A stretch of DNA of 64,000 nt from SAR116 cluster bacterium AG-447-A06 (GTDB lineage: Bacteria > Pseudomonadota > Alphaproteobacteria > Puniceispirillales > Puniceispirillaceae): assembly GCA_003212345.1 (NCBI GenBank), contig QCPZ01000001.1:156501-220500 (forward strand), read 5' to 3'. Below the pieces are notes generated by a model. That model ran no database searches, was not told where the DNA came from, and saw only the letters and a program-made list of their open reading frames with translations. Shown here piece by piece: positions 38,710 through 49,768 of the stretch (position 1 is its first letter; the number at the start of each line of letters is the position of its first letter). Made by a program: the position numbers and the translations under genes.

Positions 38710-40305
38710 TCAGTAGCCAATTGCACATCCGTCTTTTCGTGGATCAGATCCAGCAATTAGCAAGCCTGTTTCCCAATCAATAAATATTGCCTGTGAACCA
38801 CCAATAGGTTTTGAGGCGGGTTGAATATTATGCCCAAGGGCTCGCAAACCATCACGTAATTCATTACTGATTGGCTCTTCAACTTCAACAAGATCACTGA
38901 AAGGATCGGGCATGAACCGTGGCGTGTCTTGGGCCTCCTGTATATCCATGCCATAGTCGAATAGGCGGGTTAAAAACTGCATATGACCAAAAGCCTGATA
39001 TTCACCGCCCATTACCCCAAATGACATAACAGTTTTACCATCTTTTGTCGCCATGCCCGGGATAATCGTATGAAGCGGGCGCTTGCCTGGTTGAATACAG
39101 TTCGGATGACCCGGCTCAACAACAAATCCCTGACCACGGTTTTGCAAAATAACGCCAGATTCAGGCGCAAGAATACCGGCACCAAAATTATGAAATACCG
39201 TGTTTATAAAACTGCAAGCGTTACGATCCTTATCAACAACACTAATATAAACCGTGCTTTTATGCTTTGGCAGGGTGCTCTCAGGAAGTGTATCGAGGGC
39301 CTTATTTGGATTAATCTGCTCCCGAATAAAATCAGCGTGTTCTGAACTCAGCATAGCCGTAACCGGTACATCAGAGAATTCAGGATCAGCTAGATATAGA
39401 TTTCGATCACGATATGCGAGACGACCTGCTTCAATCTCATGATGAATACGTTCTAAAGAAATAGGATGATCACCAAACTTATCCATACCAGAGACAATAT
39501 TTAGTAACATCAACGCAATGACACCCTGTCCATTTGGAGGACATTCCCAAATATCATAGCCCCGAAAATTAGTCTTGATTGGTGTAACATAATTTGCCAC
39601 CGCTGCATCAAAATCGTCTTGCGTGTGTACACCACCAAGTGCATTGAGCTTCCTCAGAATATCATCAGCTACCCAGCCCTCATAAAATCCAGCGCGGCCA
39701 TGTTCCGCAATTGCCTCCATTGTCGTAGCAAGGTTTTCATTAATAAATCGGTCACCCATCTTGTAGTCATCACCGTTTTTCAGATACAGAGAGCTTAAAT
39801 CGGTGTCTCCAAGGATTAACTCGCGGCTTGCAGCAAAATCTGCCTCAACACGCTGACCAATCGGGAAACCATCTCGTGCATATCCAATTGCTGGTTGCAA
39901 AAGATCACCCAGTGGTTTTTTTCCATGGTCACGGTTCAATTGTACCCATGCATCAATTGCTGTTGGCACTGTTACAGCATGAGGCGACTGTTGTGGAATC
40001 TCAGAAATTCCCTGCTTAAGCAACCACTCGGCAGTAAGCCCCATTGGCGCACGACCCGAACCATTTAACGCGATAACCTTGTCACTGCCAGCTTTGGAAT
40101 AAAGACAAAAGCAATCGCCACCAATGCCAGTGGACTCCGGCTCAACAACTGCTTGAACTGCACTCGCTGCTATAGCAGCGTCCATCGCATTGCCACCGTT
40201 TTGAAGCACTGTAACTGCGGCTTGAGTTGATAAAGGATTGGATGTGCTGGCCATTCCGTGTGGAGCCAAAACTGGTGACCGCCCTGGCCGTTGTAAACTC
40301 CGCAT
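38710..40305 (-). CDS. Gamma-glutamyltransferase family protein (no obvious signal peptide)
   Basis: HGMASTSNPLSTQAAVTVLQNGGNAMDAAIAASAVQAVVEPESTGIGGDCFCLY; KHKSTVYISVVDKDRNACSFINTVFHNFGAGI. Confidence 0.93.
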   Translation of the reverse strand: MRSLQRPGRSPVLAPHGMASTSNPLSTQAAVTVLQNGGNAMDAAIAASAVQAVVEPESTGIGGDCFCLYSKAGSDKVIALNGSGRAPMGLTAEWLLKQGISEIPQQSPHAVTVPTAIDAWVQLNRDHGKKPLGDLLQPAIGYARDGFPIGQRVEADFAASRELILGDTDLSSLYLKNGDDYKMGDRFINENLATTMEAIAEHGRAGFYEGWVADDILRKLNALGGVHTQDDFDAAVANYVTPIKTNFRGYDIWECPPNGQGVIALMLLNIVSGMDKFGDHPISLERIHHEIEAGRLAYRDRNLYLADPEFSDVPVTAMLSSEHADFIREQINPNKALDTLPESTLPKHKSTVYISVVDKDRNACSFINTVFHNFGAGILAPESGVILQNRGQGFVVEPGHPNCIQPGKRPLHTIIPGMATKDGKTVMSFGVMGGEYQAFGHMQFLTRLFDYGMDIQEAQDTPRFMPDPFSDLVEVEEPISNELRDGLRALGHNIQPASKPIGGSQAIFIDWETGLLIAGSDPRKDGCAIGY

Positions 40306-40431
40306 TTTAATTCCTTTTGCTATAAACCCACGAAATTACTTGAGCAAAAAGCCATACCGCACATAGTCTAGTGGTAGCAACAGAATATCATTATTCAGAC
40401 TCTTGTCAGAGTTCGCGATCGGGAGAAAAAA

Positions 40432-41325
40432 ATGAAAATTGGGTTCATTGGACTTGGCAATATGGGCGCGCCAATGGCGCAAAGACTTGTGGAAGCAGGA
40501 CATATAGTCACCGGCTATGATTTAATGGAGAGCGCCATCGCTGCCATGCCAAAAGACATGATTACAATTGCCAATGACGCTCCTGATGCAGCTAGAGATC
40601 AAGATATTGTCATAACAATGCTACCCGACGGCGAATCGCTAGCATCAGTTGCCGCAGCAATCATTCCAGTTATGCGGCAAAGATCTTGTCTAATTGATTG
40701 TTCAACAGTGGATGTAAATACTGCAAGAGTCGTGGCTGAACAGTGCAAAGAAGCCAATATCCTTGGGCTTGATGCACCAGTATCAGGTGGCGTTGTTGGT
40801 GCTGTTTCTGGAACACTCACATTTATGGTTGGTGGAAGCGTAGCTAGTTTTGCGATTGGCAGCCAGCTTTTTGAAATCATGGGTCAACGCGCAATACATT
40901 GTGGTGAAGCAGGCGCTGGGCAGGCAGCTAAAATTTGTAATAACATGATTCTTGGCGTTAGCATGATTGCAACCTGTGAAGCGTTCGCCCTAGCTGATGA
41001 TTTAGCGCTTGACCGACAAAAACTATTTGACGTTGTCAGCACTTCATCAGGAAATAGTTGGTCCATGAGCACCTATTGTCCGGCTCCCGGAGTTGGCCCT
41101 AAAAGCCCGTCTGATAATCATTATGCACCAGGTTTTTCAGCCGCCTTGATGCTCAAGGATTTACATCTGGCGCAACAGGCTGCTGATCTTAATGGCACCC
41201 CAACCAGAGCCGGAAAACTTGCTTTAGACATCTACAGGGACTTTGTTGAGTCAAAAGATGGCGCATCATTAGATTTTTCGGCAATCCTTAACGAACTAAC
41301 GGCAGGTCAGAAAATCGAGGGCTAA
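40432..41325 (+). CDS. 3-hydroxyisobutyrate dehydrogenase family protein
   Basis: MKIGFIGLGNMGAPMAQRLVEAGH; DAPVSGGVVGAVSGTLTFMVGG; GAGQAAKICNNMILG. Confidence 0.92.
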   Translation: MKIGFIGLGNMGAPMAQRLVEAGHIVTGYDLMESAIAAMPKDMITIANDAPDAARDQDIVITMLPDGESLASVAAAIIPVMRQRSCLIDCSTVDVNTARVVAEQCKEANILGLDAPVSGGVVGAVSGTLTFMVGGSVASFAIGSQLFEIMGQRAIHCGEAGAGQAAKICNNMILGVSMIATCEAFALADDLALDRQKLFDVVSTSSGNSWSMSTYCPAPGVGPKSPSDNHYAPGFSAALMLKDLHLAQQAADLNGTPTRAGKLALDIYRDFVESKDGASLDFSAILNELTAGQKIEG

Positions 41326-41348
41326 CCAAAACAAGAATAACAAAAACC

Positions 41349-42968
41349 TTAAAGCGGCGGCTTACCAAGAATCATATCAGCGCCTTTTTCTGCAATCATC
41401 ATAACTGCAGCATTTAAATTTGCTGATGGCATAGATGGCATTATAGACGCATCAATTACCCGTATATTTTGTAAGCCATGAATGCACAACTGATCATCAA
41501 CAACCGCTGTTGGATCAGTCTTTGTTGCCATTCGGCAGGTGCCCATCAAATGATAAAGTGTGGTGCTGCGCTGACGCGCGACGTCAAGCAATTCATCATC
41601 TTTCTGCACATGCGCTCCCGGATAACCCTCATAGTCAAAATAGGGGGCCAAAGCTTCAGTATTCATTAAACGCCGACTTATTTTTATGCCAGCAAGAAGT
41701 ACACGCCGGTCTTCTTCGTGAGAGAGATAATTTGGCTGAATCTGTGGTTTTTCAAAAGGATTTTTATTTCTTGCTCTAACATATCCAAGGCTCTCTGGAC
41801 GCTGCTGCCAGGCAGCTAAGGAAAAACCGGGCTCTCTGTCAAGCTTGGCTTGCTTGCCTTCATCATAACTCGCGGGAGTGAAGCTAATCTGAAGATCTGC
41901 ATTACGAATCATTTCGTCGGAGTGCCAAAAGCAGTAAACAAGGGTCGGTCCTAACTCAAGAATTGAACGTCTCCCGAGAAAATATTTGACAATCTCTCCA
42001 ACTAATTTGGGCCCGTGCGCTAACTCATTTATGGTATCGACATTTTTAGCACGCGCAGTGAGACGGGCTCCGTAGTGATCACGCAAATTTTCGCCAACAC
42101 CAGGCAAATTATGCAAAACCTCAACGCCAAGATTGTTGAGCAGATTAGTTGGGCCAATGCCAGATAATTGCAGTAATTGTGGCGAATTGATCGTGCCACC
42201 AGATATAATCACTTCACGGGACGCGCGAACTTCACCCGAACGACCTGAAACACCACCACGTTTATAAGCAACGCCAGTTGCTCGCTTCCCATCAAGCAAA
42301 ATCTTTGTTGCATGCGCATTAGTAATCACACGAAGGTTTCGCCGTTTTCGAGCTGGCTTTAAAAAAGCTCGCGCTGCACTCATCCGCAGTTTTCCAGTTG
42401 ACGTGCGCTGAACATAAGAAGTTCCCTCCTGATATGCACCATTATAATCGGGGTTTCTTGGAATACCGATACTCTCTGCTCCTCTAATAAATGCCTCACA
42501 AAGAGGATCACGCCATTTAAGGTCAGTGATAGTCATTTCACCACTTTGACCCCTAAAATTGCTGTCTTCACTACTTTCATGCGACTCGTAACGGCAAAAA
42601 TAAGGAAGCACATCATCGTAGGACCAGCCTCGATTACCCTTCTGCGCCCAAACATCAAAATCCATTTTTTGACCACGGCTAAAAATCAAACCATTTATCG
42701 AACTGGAACCTCCAATAACCTTACCTCGCGGCATTGGGATTGTACGCCCATTTGTGCCGGGACATGGCTCACTCTGATACAACCAATTAACTGACGGGTT
42801 TGCTATCGTTTTCATAAAACCAGCTGGAATATGGATCATTGGGTTCCAGTCTGAGGGGCCCGCCTCCAAAAGACAGACAGTATATTTACCACACGCAGTT
42901 AACCGGTTCGCCAAAACGCAACCTGCGGTACCCGCGCCCACAATCACATAGTCATACTGTTCTGCCAT
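41349..42968 (-). CDS. GMC-family oxidoreductase (choline/alcohol dehydrogenase-like)
   Basis: YDYVIVGAGTAGCVLANRL; GKVIGGSSSINGLIFSRG; SREVIISGGTINSPQLLQLSGIG; YHLMGTCRM. Confidence 0.95.
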   Translation of the reverse strand: MAEQYDYVIVGAGTAGCVLANRLTACGKYTVCLLEAGPSDWNPMIHIPAGFMKTIANPSVNWLYQSEPCPGTNGRTIPMPRGKVIGGSSSINGLIFSRGQKMDFDVWAQKGNRGWSYDDVLPYFCRYESHESSEDSNFRGQSGEMTITDLKWRDPLCEAFIRGAESIGIPRNPDYNGAYQEGTSYVQRTSTGKLRMSAARAFLKPARKRRNLRVITNAHATKILLDGKRATGVAYKRGGVSGRSGEVRASREVIISGGTINSPQLLQLSGIGPTNLLNNLGVEVLHNLPGVGENLRDHYGARLTARAKNVDTINELAHGPKLVGEIVKYFLGRRSILELGPTLVYCFWHSDEMIRNADLQISFTPASYDEGKQAKLDREPGFSLAAWQQRPESLGYVRARNKNPFEKPQIQPNYLSHEEDRRVLLAGIKISRRLMNTEALAPYFDYEGYPGAHVQKDDELLDVARQRSTTLYHLMGTCRMATKTDPTAVVDDQLCIHGLQNIRVIDASIMPSMPSANLNAAVMMIAEKGADMILGKPPL

Positions 42969-43348
42969 TTATTTGTTTTCACACTTTTAAAATAATCAAG
43001 CCCGCAAAATAATATTGGCCAATCATTTAGAAACTGACAAGCCTCATATAATCAGCTTTTGCAATTGTTAATTGCGGCGCAAAGTGTCACCATAAAAAAT
43101 ACCGTTTAGGCAAATTTGCACTGACGCTGTTGTTCACCCTGCAAGTTCACCAAAATTGCTACAAAAATAACACCGGCGCCAATAAATATCAGTAAGTTAG
43201 AAGTCTAAACATAGGCTCAGAAACCAATTTCGCTGATTAATGGGAGCTGCATAAAGCCTAGTAGAGAAATAACAATAGGTTGAGCAATTCGATTTAGATC
43301 TAATATCCACTTTATAATCAAACAGGGTTTATGGTTAAATGGTGTCTG

Positions 43349-46300
43349 ATGGGTGAAATAACTTTACTTGATTGTTATGAAAAAAATCACGGTCTGGCCT
43401 ACATAACCGGAATGCAGGCACTAGTGCGGCTGCTTATTGAGCAGGCAAGGCTTGATCGTGAAGGCGGTATTAACAGCCGCGGCCTTGTCAGTGGTTATCC
43501 CGGCTCGCCACTTGGTGGGCTTGATCTCGAGCTTGCCCGCAATAGCAAGCTCCTCAAAACAGAAGGCATAATATTTCAGCCAGCCATTAATGAGGAGCTT
43601 GCGGCAACTGCGGTCTGGGGTAGCCAACATATCCACCTTTATGACGAGCCAGAAATTGACGGGGTATTTGGACTTTGGTACGGCAAAGGACCAGGCCTTG
43701 ATCGGGCGCTTGACGCTGTCCGCCACGCTAACATGGGCGGGGTATCAAAACAGGGCGGCATGGTGCTAGCTGTTGGCGATGATGCTACCGGCAAATCATC
43801 AACAATTGCTTATCAGTCTGAACAAACATTCATTGCAGCTGGTGTACCATTCTTTTACCCACGCTCGACGCATGACATCATTTCCATGGGGTTACAGGCC
43901 TTTGCATTGTCACGCATGGCGGGATGTTGTGTTGGGATGAAAATTGTTGTTGATACCGCAGACACAAGCAGTGTGATTGATCTTGATACCATTCGACCAC
44001 CATATCTCAGTGACGGCCATAACCTCACCAAAGAGGGTATTGGCCCTGTTCATGTTGGCCGCCATGACCCCGCATTAATACGTGAAGACCGGCTATATAA
44101 TTTGCGCCTTCCCGCAGTTCGTAAATTTCAACAAACACAGAATATAAACACACCACTTCACCCTAAACCATCCAAAGCAAAACTTGGCATCATGGCAGTC
44201 GGGAAAACGCTTTATGAGGTAAAAGACGCATTACTAAGTCTTGGCATTAATGATCCAGCAAAATCTGGTATTGGGCTTTTCTCAATTGTCATGCCATGGC
44301 CGATTGATCCAAAATCACTCTGCGATTTTGCCTCTGATTATGATGAAATATTGGTGGTTGAAGAAAAGCGTCCCGTTGTTGAAGACCAGATTGCACGCGC
44401 TGTGGTTAATATGACTGACCGTGGGGTCATCACTGGTAAATTTTCCCCAGATGGTAAGCCACTTTTGCCTGAAACAGGTGAGTTGACCCACGCAATTTTA
44501 ATGACCTCTATTCACAGCCGTGCCAACGCTCATGGCATTACAACTGATTTGCCACACATGGTAGATGCAGGCGCACCTGTTCTTCCCTCGATTGCGACGA
44601 GAACACCATGGTATTGTGCAGGCTGTCCTCATAACTCCAGTACTAAACTGCCCGATGGTGAAGTTGTGGGCATGGGGATTGGCTGTCATTCGATTAGCGG
44701 GTTTTTAACGCCTGACGAAATTACCAATTTCACCCAGATGGGTGGCGAGGGTGCCTTCTGGATTGGTCGTTCACCTTTTTCGAGCCATAACCATAGTTTT
44801 CAAAATATTGGTGATGGTACCTATGCACATTCCGGCTACCTTGGGATCCGTGCCGCGGTCGCTTCTGGGGTGAATCTGACTTTTAAGATTTTGTACAACG
44901 GTGCGGTTGCCATGACCGGTGGACAAGCGGTTGAGGGTGGACAAGCGCCCTGGATTATGTCTCAACAACTGGCTGCCGAAGGTGTCGTAAAAATTGCCAT
45001 CGTCACTGATACACTGAATGATCTGTCAAACGATGCTAAATGGGCTAGCAATAGCCAAATTTATCATCGTCGTGACATTATAAAGGTTCAGCGAGAGCTG
45101 AAATTAATCCCAGGCGTTACCGCGATTATCTATATACAAAACTGTGCAACTGAACTGCGGCGCAAGCGCAAACGTGGCATCATCGCCGACAAGATTGAAA
45201 CCATCGTAATTAATGAAAAAATTTGCGAGGGCTGCGGAGATTGTGCGGCCCAGTCTAATTGTGTTGCGGTAAAGCCAATCATGCGCCCAGAGGGTGAAAA
45301 ACGTCAGATTGATCAAAATCTTTGCAATAAGGACATGTCTTGCCTGACCGGATTTTGCCCCAGCTTTGTTACTGTTCACAGCAAGGCTGATACTAGTACT
45401 CAAATTCTAAATCAACGCCCGGCCTTTCCTAAAAATCTCAAGTTGCCAACACCTCCTGCTAAGCATTATGAAATTTGCAATATCTTTATTGCCGGAATTG
45501 GCGGTACTGGCGTTTCCACCCTATCTGGCATTCTGGTTATGGCGGCTCGCATCGATGGAATTGCCGGTACCGCGGTCAATCAAACCGGCCTCTCGCAGAA
45601 AAATGGCGGTGTTACCAGTCAGGTAAGACTAAAGCGAAATGGATCACTCACCAATCACATGGTGCGGCTTCCTACCTATGAAGCTAATTTGCTGATGGGT
45701 TGTGATGCAGTGGTAGCGGCCAATGATATGGTACTTAATCTTATGAATAAGATGACTAGCCGTGCAATTATCAATGATAATATTGATCCAGTTGGTGTTG
45801 CCGGTGTTGGCATTGGCAGTATTGTTGATATGCCAGTTGTGATGTCCCGCCTTGGCGCTGTGATGGATCCAGCACGAATCACACGATTTACCATTTCATC
45901 ACTTGCCAATGATCTTCTTGGTAGCACTACATCTAGTGCCATAATCATGCTTGGCTGGGCCTTGCAGAAGGGGCTAATCCCGCTTGGCATTGATGCGGTA
46001 GAGAAAGCTCTTCAGCTGAATGGAACAGCAATTAATGATAATCTTGCTGCCCTAAAATGGGGCCGATTATTAGCGCATGACCCAACCCTGCTATACGCCT
46101 GCATTGAGACATATGAGGATGGCGAACAAGATGCTTCTGTTATGAAAAATTCTGAAGATGCAATTGCCTATTTCGCCAAGCAATTAAACATTTATCAAAA
46201 CACTGCCTATGCGACGCGTTTCAAAACAATCATTAACAAATTTCTTACCCAGATTGATCATCATAAGATTGATAGAAATACGATTGGCGTAAAGGCAGCG

Positions 46301-46810
46301 CGCGCCTTGTATCGAGCCATGGCTATTAAAGATGAGTATGAAGTAGCGCGCCTGTTAACGGAGGCAGCATTCACCGCAAAACTGGACTCAATTGGTGGAG
46401 ATAAGCCAAAGATTTATTACCACCTTGCTCCTCCCATTCTTTCTTGGCTTAAGGATAACAATGGGGCGCCACGTAAAATCCGCATTGGCCAGTGGATAAC
46501 ACCGGTGTTGCGGGGACTGGCAAGGCTGTCTTGGCTTCGTGAAAGTTGGATTGACCCGTTTGGTTTCAGCGGCGATAAACAAGCCGAACGGGCACAGCGT
46601 GATACCATTATCAACTGGATCACAACCCTTGGCAGCATGGCGTCACCTGGCCAGCAGACAGATATTGAGGAGGTGCTCGATCTTATACTGCAGCTGCGCG
46701 GCTATGGCCATATCAAAGCGAACAACTATGCTAAGCTCGAACCGCAAATAGTTGCGTTGCTGGACCAACTATCCAAACAGCCACCACCACTGGATTTAGC
46801 AGCAGAATAG
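43349..46810 (+). CDS. Indolepyruvate ferredoxin oxidoreductase, fused alpha/beta
   Basis: SRGLVSGYPGSPLGGLDLEL; CEGCGDCAAQSNC Fe-S motif; IAGIGGTGVSTLSGILVMAARIDG; single 1150+ aa ORF; start chosen at internal Met. Confidence 0.95.
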   Translation: MGEITLLDCYEKNHGLAYITGMQALVRLLIEQARLDREGGINSRGLVSGYPGSPLGGLDLELARNSKLLKTEGIIFQPAINEELAATAVWGSQHIHLYDEPEIDGVFGLWYGKGPGLDRALDAVRHANMGGVSKQGGMVLAVGDDATGKSSTIAYQSEQTFIAAGVPFFYPRSTHDIISMGLQAFALSRMAGCCVGMKIVVDTADTSSVIDLDTIRPPYLSDGHNLTKEGIGPVHVGRHDPALIREDRLYNLRLPAVRKFQQTQNINTPLHPKPSKAKLGIMAVGKTLYEVKDALLSLGINDPAKSGIGLFSIVMPWPIDPKSLCDFASDYDEILVVEEKRPVVEDQIARAVVNMTDRGVITGKFSPDGKPLLPETGELTHAILMTSIHSRANAHGITTDLPHMVDAGAPVLPSIATRTPWYCAGCPHNSSTKLPDGEVVGMGIGCHSISGFLTPDEITNFTQMGGEGAFWIGRSPFSSHNHSFQNIGDGTYAHSGYLGIRAAVASGVNLTFKILYNGAVAMTGGQAVEGGQAPWIMSQQLAAEGVVKIAIVTDTLNDLSNDAKWASNSQIYHRRDIIKVQRELKLIPGVTAIIYIQNCATELRRKRKRGIIADKIETIVINEKICEGCGDCAAQSNCVAVKPIMRPEGEKRQIDQNLCNKDMSCLTGFCPSFVTVHSKADTSTQILNQRPAFPKNLKLPTPPAKHYEICNIFIAGIGGTGVSTLSGILVMAARIDGIAGTAVNQTGLSQKNGGVTSQVRLKRNGSLTNHMVRLPTYEANLLMGCDAVVAANDMVLNLMNKMTSRAIINDNIDPVGVAGVGIGSIVDMPVVMSRLGAVMDPARITRFTISSLANDLLGSTTSSAIIMLGWALQKGLIPLGIDAVEKALQLNGTAINDNLAALKWGRLLAHDPTLLYACIETYEDGEQDASVMKNSEDAIAYFAKQLNIYQNTAYATRFKTIINKFLTQIDHHKIDRNTIGVKAARALYRAMAIKDEYEVARLLTEAAFTAKLDSIGGDKPKIYYHLAPPILSWLKDNNGAPRKIRIGQWITPVLRGLARLSWLRESWIDPFGFSGDKQAERAQRDTIINWITTLGSMASPGQQTDIEEVLDLILQLRGYGHIKANNYAKLEPQIVALLDQLSKQPPPLDLAAE

Positions 46811-46822
46811 TCACTTTAACGG

Positions 46823-47263
46823 CTAAATATAATTTGAGATCTCGATCAGATTGCCGTCCGGATCACGTATATAGATCGATAAAAGCGGTCCATTGGCGCC
46901 GGTCTTAAGAACTGGACCATCCTCAATCACTATTCCAAAATTGGAAAAATGCTGCTGCCAGTCGCCAAGAGGTTGTTGAGTAATGAAACATAAATCAACA
47001 CTACCCGCAGCTGGGTTTTTGGCATGTGGCCGAAAAGGTGATCTAGCATCATGTAAATTGATCTTCTGCGCCCCAAAATGAAGAGACTGGCGCACTGGCC
47101 CTCCCGTTGGTGGTTGAAATTCACTATGCGTCATACCAAGAATTTCAGTGTAGAACTTAATCGTTTCCGGCACATCTACTGCCTGCATAACAATATGGTC
47201 AATCGACTGAATATCTAGCTTCTGCAATTGATTTAGCCCCCATCGTATCAAGTCATTGCACAC
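46823..47263 (-). CDS. VOC-family (glyoxalase/dioxygenase) protein
   Basis: SIDHIVMQAVDVPETIKFYTEILGM...LLSIYIRDPDGNLIEISNYI. Confidence 0.9.
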   Translation of the reverse strand: MCNDLIRWGLNQLQKLDIQSIDHIVMQAVDVPETIKFYTEILGMTHSEFQPPTGGPVRQSLHFGAQKINLHDARSPFRPHAKNPAAGSVDLCFITQQPLGDWQQHFSNFGIVIEDGPVLKTGANGPLLSIYIRDPDGNLIEISNYI

Positions 47264-47278
47264 ATGTTGACCTAAGCA

Positions 47279-48601
47279 TTACCGGCCAATTGATACATAC
47301 TGGAATCCGGCCTCCTGCATGACTGAAGGCTCGTAGACATTACGTAAATCAACAAGCACATTACCGGTCATTTCTGTTGCGAATTGTGCCGGGGTAAGTG
47401 CCCGAAATTCATTCCATTCAGTAACCACCACTGCAGCCTCTGCACCTTTTAAACACTCTATAGCGCTGTCACAAAATATAACTCCGTGTGGCAATAATGG
47501 CTTTGCTTCTTCCATCGCCTTTGGATCATATACGCGCAGTTTCGCGCCCATCGCCGTCAAGGCGCTAACGATATCCAGTGACGGGCTTTCGCGCATATCA
47601 TCAGTTTCCGGCTTGAAAGCGAGCCCCAATATCGCGATTGAGATATCTGCGATTGAGCCCCCAATTGCTGCGATCACACGGTCTGCCATTTTACTCTTTC
47701 GGTCCTGATTAAACCCGATCACCGCATCAACAATACTGACATCGCTGCCGTGCATTTCAGCGGTTTTGACCAGCGCCAAGGTATCTTTTGGAAAACACGA
47801 ACCACCATAACCCGGGCCCGGATGTAGAAACTTGTTTCCAATACGCTTGTCAAGGCCCATGCCCTTGGCCACATCATGTACATTAGCCCCGACCACTTCA
47901 CAAAGATCAGCCATCTGATTGATATAGGAAATTTTGACCGCAAGGAACGCGTTACTGGCATATTTGATCAGTTCAGATGTTTCCAGATTAGTAAACAATA
48001 TTGGTGTTTCGATCAAAAACAAGGGACGATACAAAGCCCGCATGACATTACGCGCCATCTCTGTTTCTGCGCCAACAACCACACGGTCAGGACGCATGAA
48101 ATCTGAAATGGCAGCCCCTTCGCGTAAAAATTCGGGGTTTGATACTATATCGAAATCAGCATCAGGATTTGCTTTTTCAACAATACCAGCAACTTCACGA
48201 CCAGTGCCAACCGGCACTGTTGATTTTGTGACAATCACCGTATAGCCGGATAAATGCGCCGCCAATTCCTCGGCAGCCGCATAAACAAATGAGAGATCAG
48301 CATGACCATCGCCGCGTCTGGTAGGGGTGCCAACCGCAATAAAAACCGCATCAGCATGCGCGACTGCCGGGCTTAAATCATTGCTGAAACGCAGACGGTC
48401 AGCGTTAATATTTCGGGCCACCAATTCAGCAAGTCCGGGCTCATAAATTGGCATCACCCCGTGATTAATTGTCTCAATCTTAGCTACGTCTTTGTCGATG
48501 CAAGTCACATCAAAGCCAAATTCAGAAAAGCAAGCACCTGATACAAGCCCAACGTATCCCGTTCCGATAACTACGATTTTCACAATTCTGTCCTCGCTCA
48601 C
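47279..48601 (-). CDS. UDP-glucose 6-dehydrogenase
   Basis: KIVVIGTGYVGLVSGACFSEFGFDVTCIDKD; GSCFPKDTLALVKTA; ILGLAFKPETDDMRESPSL; likely GTG start near 48583. Confidence 0.95.
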   Translation of the reverse strand: MSEDRIVKIVVIGTGYVGLVSGACFSEFGFDVTCIDKDVAKIETINHGVMPIYEPGLAELVARNINADRLRFSNDLSPAVAHADAVFIAVGTPTRRGDGHADLSFVYAAAEELAAHLSGYTVIVTKSTVPVGTGREVAGIVEKANPDADFDIVSNPEFLREGAAISDFMRPDRVVVGAETEMARNVMRALYRPLFLIETPILFTNLETSELIKYASNAFLAVKISYINQMADLCEVVGANVHDVAKGMGLDKRIGNKFLHPGPGYGGSCFPKDTLALVKTAEMHGSDVSIVDAVIGFNQDRKSKMADRVIAAIGGSIADISIAILGLAFKPETDDMRESPSLDIVSALTAMGAKLRVYDPKAMEEAKPLLPHGVIFCDSAIECLKGAEAAVVVTEWNEFRALTPAQFATEMTGNVLVDLRNVYEPSVMQEAGFQYVSIGR

Positions 48602-48839
48602 CCCTCATCGGCGTACCATCGTTAAATAACAGGCAGGCTAAATTTGTTCAATCACGGAGTTTCGAACCATGCCCTCTGCCCCAAGAAAACTCTTACCACG
48701 CTAAGTCCTTTATTCCGAATTAGAATTTTCATCAATTTTATGGCAGTGTGGCTTTTCCAATGCCATATTGGCTGAACAAAACTAGCTCGACTGTTTGGTA
48801 AACCAACCAATATTCCGGAATGTCTTGGGGGACAAATGG

Positions 48840-49700
48840 ATGATTAAAAAAGCAATTTTTCCAGTTGGCGGCCTTGGCACACGGTTTTTGCCTGCTACCA
48901 AAGCCATGCCCAAAGAAATGCTACCCGTTGTTGATAAACCGTTAATTCAATATGCGGTTGAAGAGGCAGCAGCGGCCGGAATTGAAGAATTTATCTTTGT
49001 GACAGGCCGAAATAAATCGGCCATTGAAAATCACTTTGATCATTCCTTTGAATTGGAAGAAGCGCTTTGTGCCAAAGGCAAAGACACGGCACTCAAAACC
49101 GTTCGTGATATGATACACCAACCTGGGACAGTTTTTTATGTACGCCAGCAGGAGCCTGCGGGTCTCGGCCATGCTGTTTGGTGCGCCCGTCATTTGATCA
49201 ATGATGAGCCTGTTGCAGTTCTTCTTGCTGATGATCTAATTTTTGGCTCAACCTGTATGGCGGAAATGGTTGCTGCCTACAAGGGTGGAAATATGGTTGC
49301 GGTAATGGATGTTCCAAAGTCAGACACAGGATCTTATGGCATTGTTACTCCTGGGAGCGATGACGGCCAAATTGTCGATGTATCAGGGCTGGTTGAAAAG
49401 CCAGAGCCAGCTAATGCCCAATCAACTATTGGTGTTGTCGGTCGCTACATCATCGAACCAGGCGTCTTCACCCACCTTGCCAATCAGGATCGTGGGGCAA
49501 GCAATGAAGTGCAATTGACCGATGCGCTGGCCCGTCAAATTGGAAAAGCGCCTTTCAAAGGGCTTCGGTTTTCCGGTGAACGATTTGACTGTGGAACAAA
49601 AATTGGATTTTTGCAGGCGAGTATTGCCTTTGCCATGTCCCGTGATGAATTAGCAGGCCCACTGCACCACTGGCTTGCCAATCGATTTCCAAATTCTTAG
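48840..49700 (+). CDS. galU: UTP-glucose-1-phosphate uridylyltransferase
   Basis: MIKKAIFPVGGLGTRFLPATKAMPKEMLPVVDKPLIQYAVEEAAAAGIEEFIFVTGRNKSAIENHFD. Confidence 0.97.
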   Translation: MIKKAIFPVGGLGTRFLPATKAMPKEMLPVVDKPLIQYAVEEAAAAGIEEFIFVTGRNKSAIENHFDHSFELEEALCAKGKDTALKTVRDMIHQPGTVFYVRQQEPAGLGHAVWCARHLINDEPVAVLLADDLIFGSTCMAEMVAAYKGGNMVAVMDVPKSDTGSYGIVTPGSDDGQIVDVSGLVEKPEPANAQSTIGVVGRYIIEPGVFTHLANQDRGASNEVQLTDALARQIGKAPFKGLRFSGERFDCGTKIGFLQASIAFAMSRDELAGPLHHWLANRFPNS

Positions 49701-49768
49701 GTATCAGGTATAGCCAGCATCTTGAACTCGCAAGGCCTACATCTAATTTTTATTTAACAGAAAGCGTC

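Noticed and set aside
38704-38710. Very short convergent gap between the methyltransferase and gamma-glutamyltransferase genes (also 25798/25804 and 46810/46823)
   Set aside because: Tight convergent packing is common in streamlined marine genomes and not by itself unusual.
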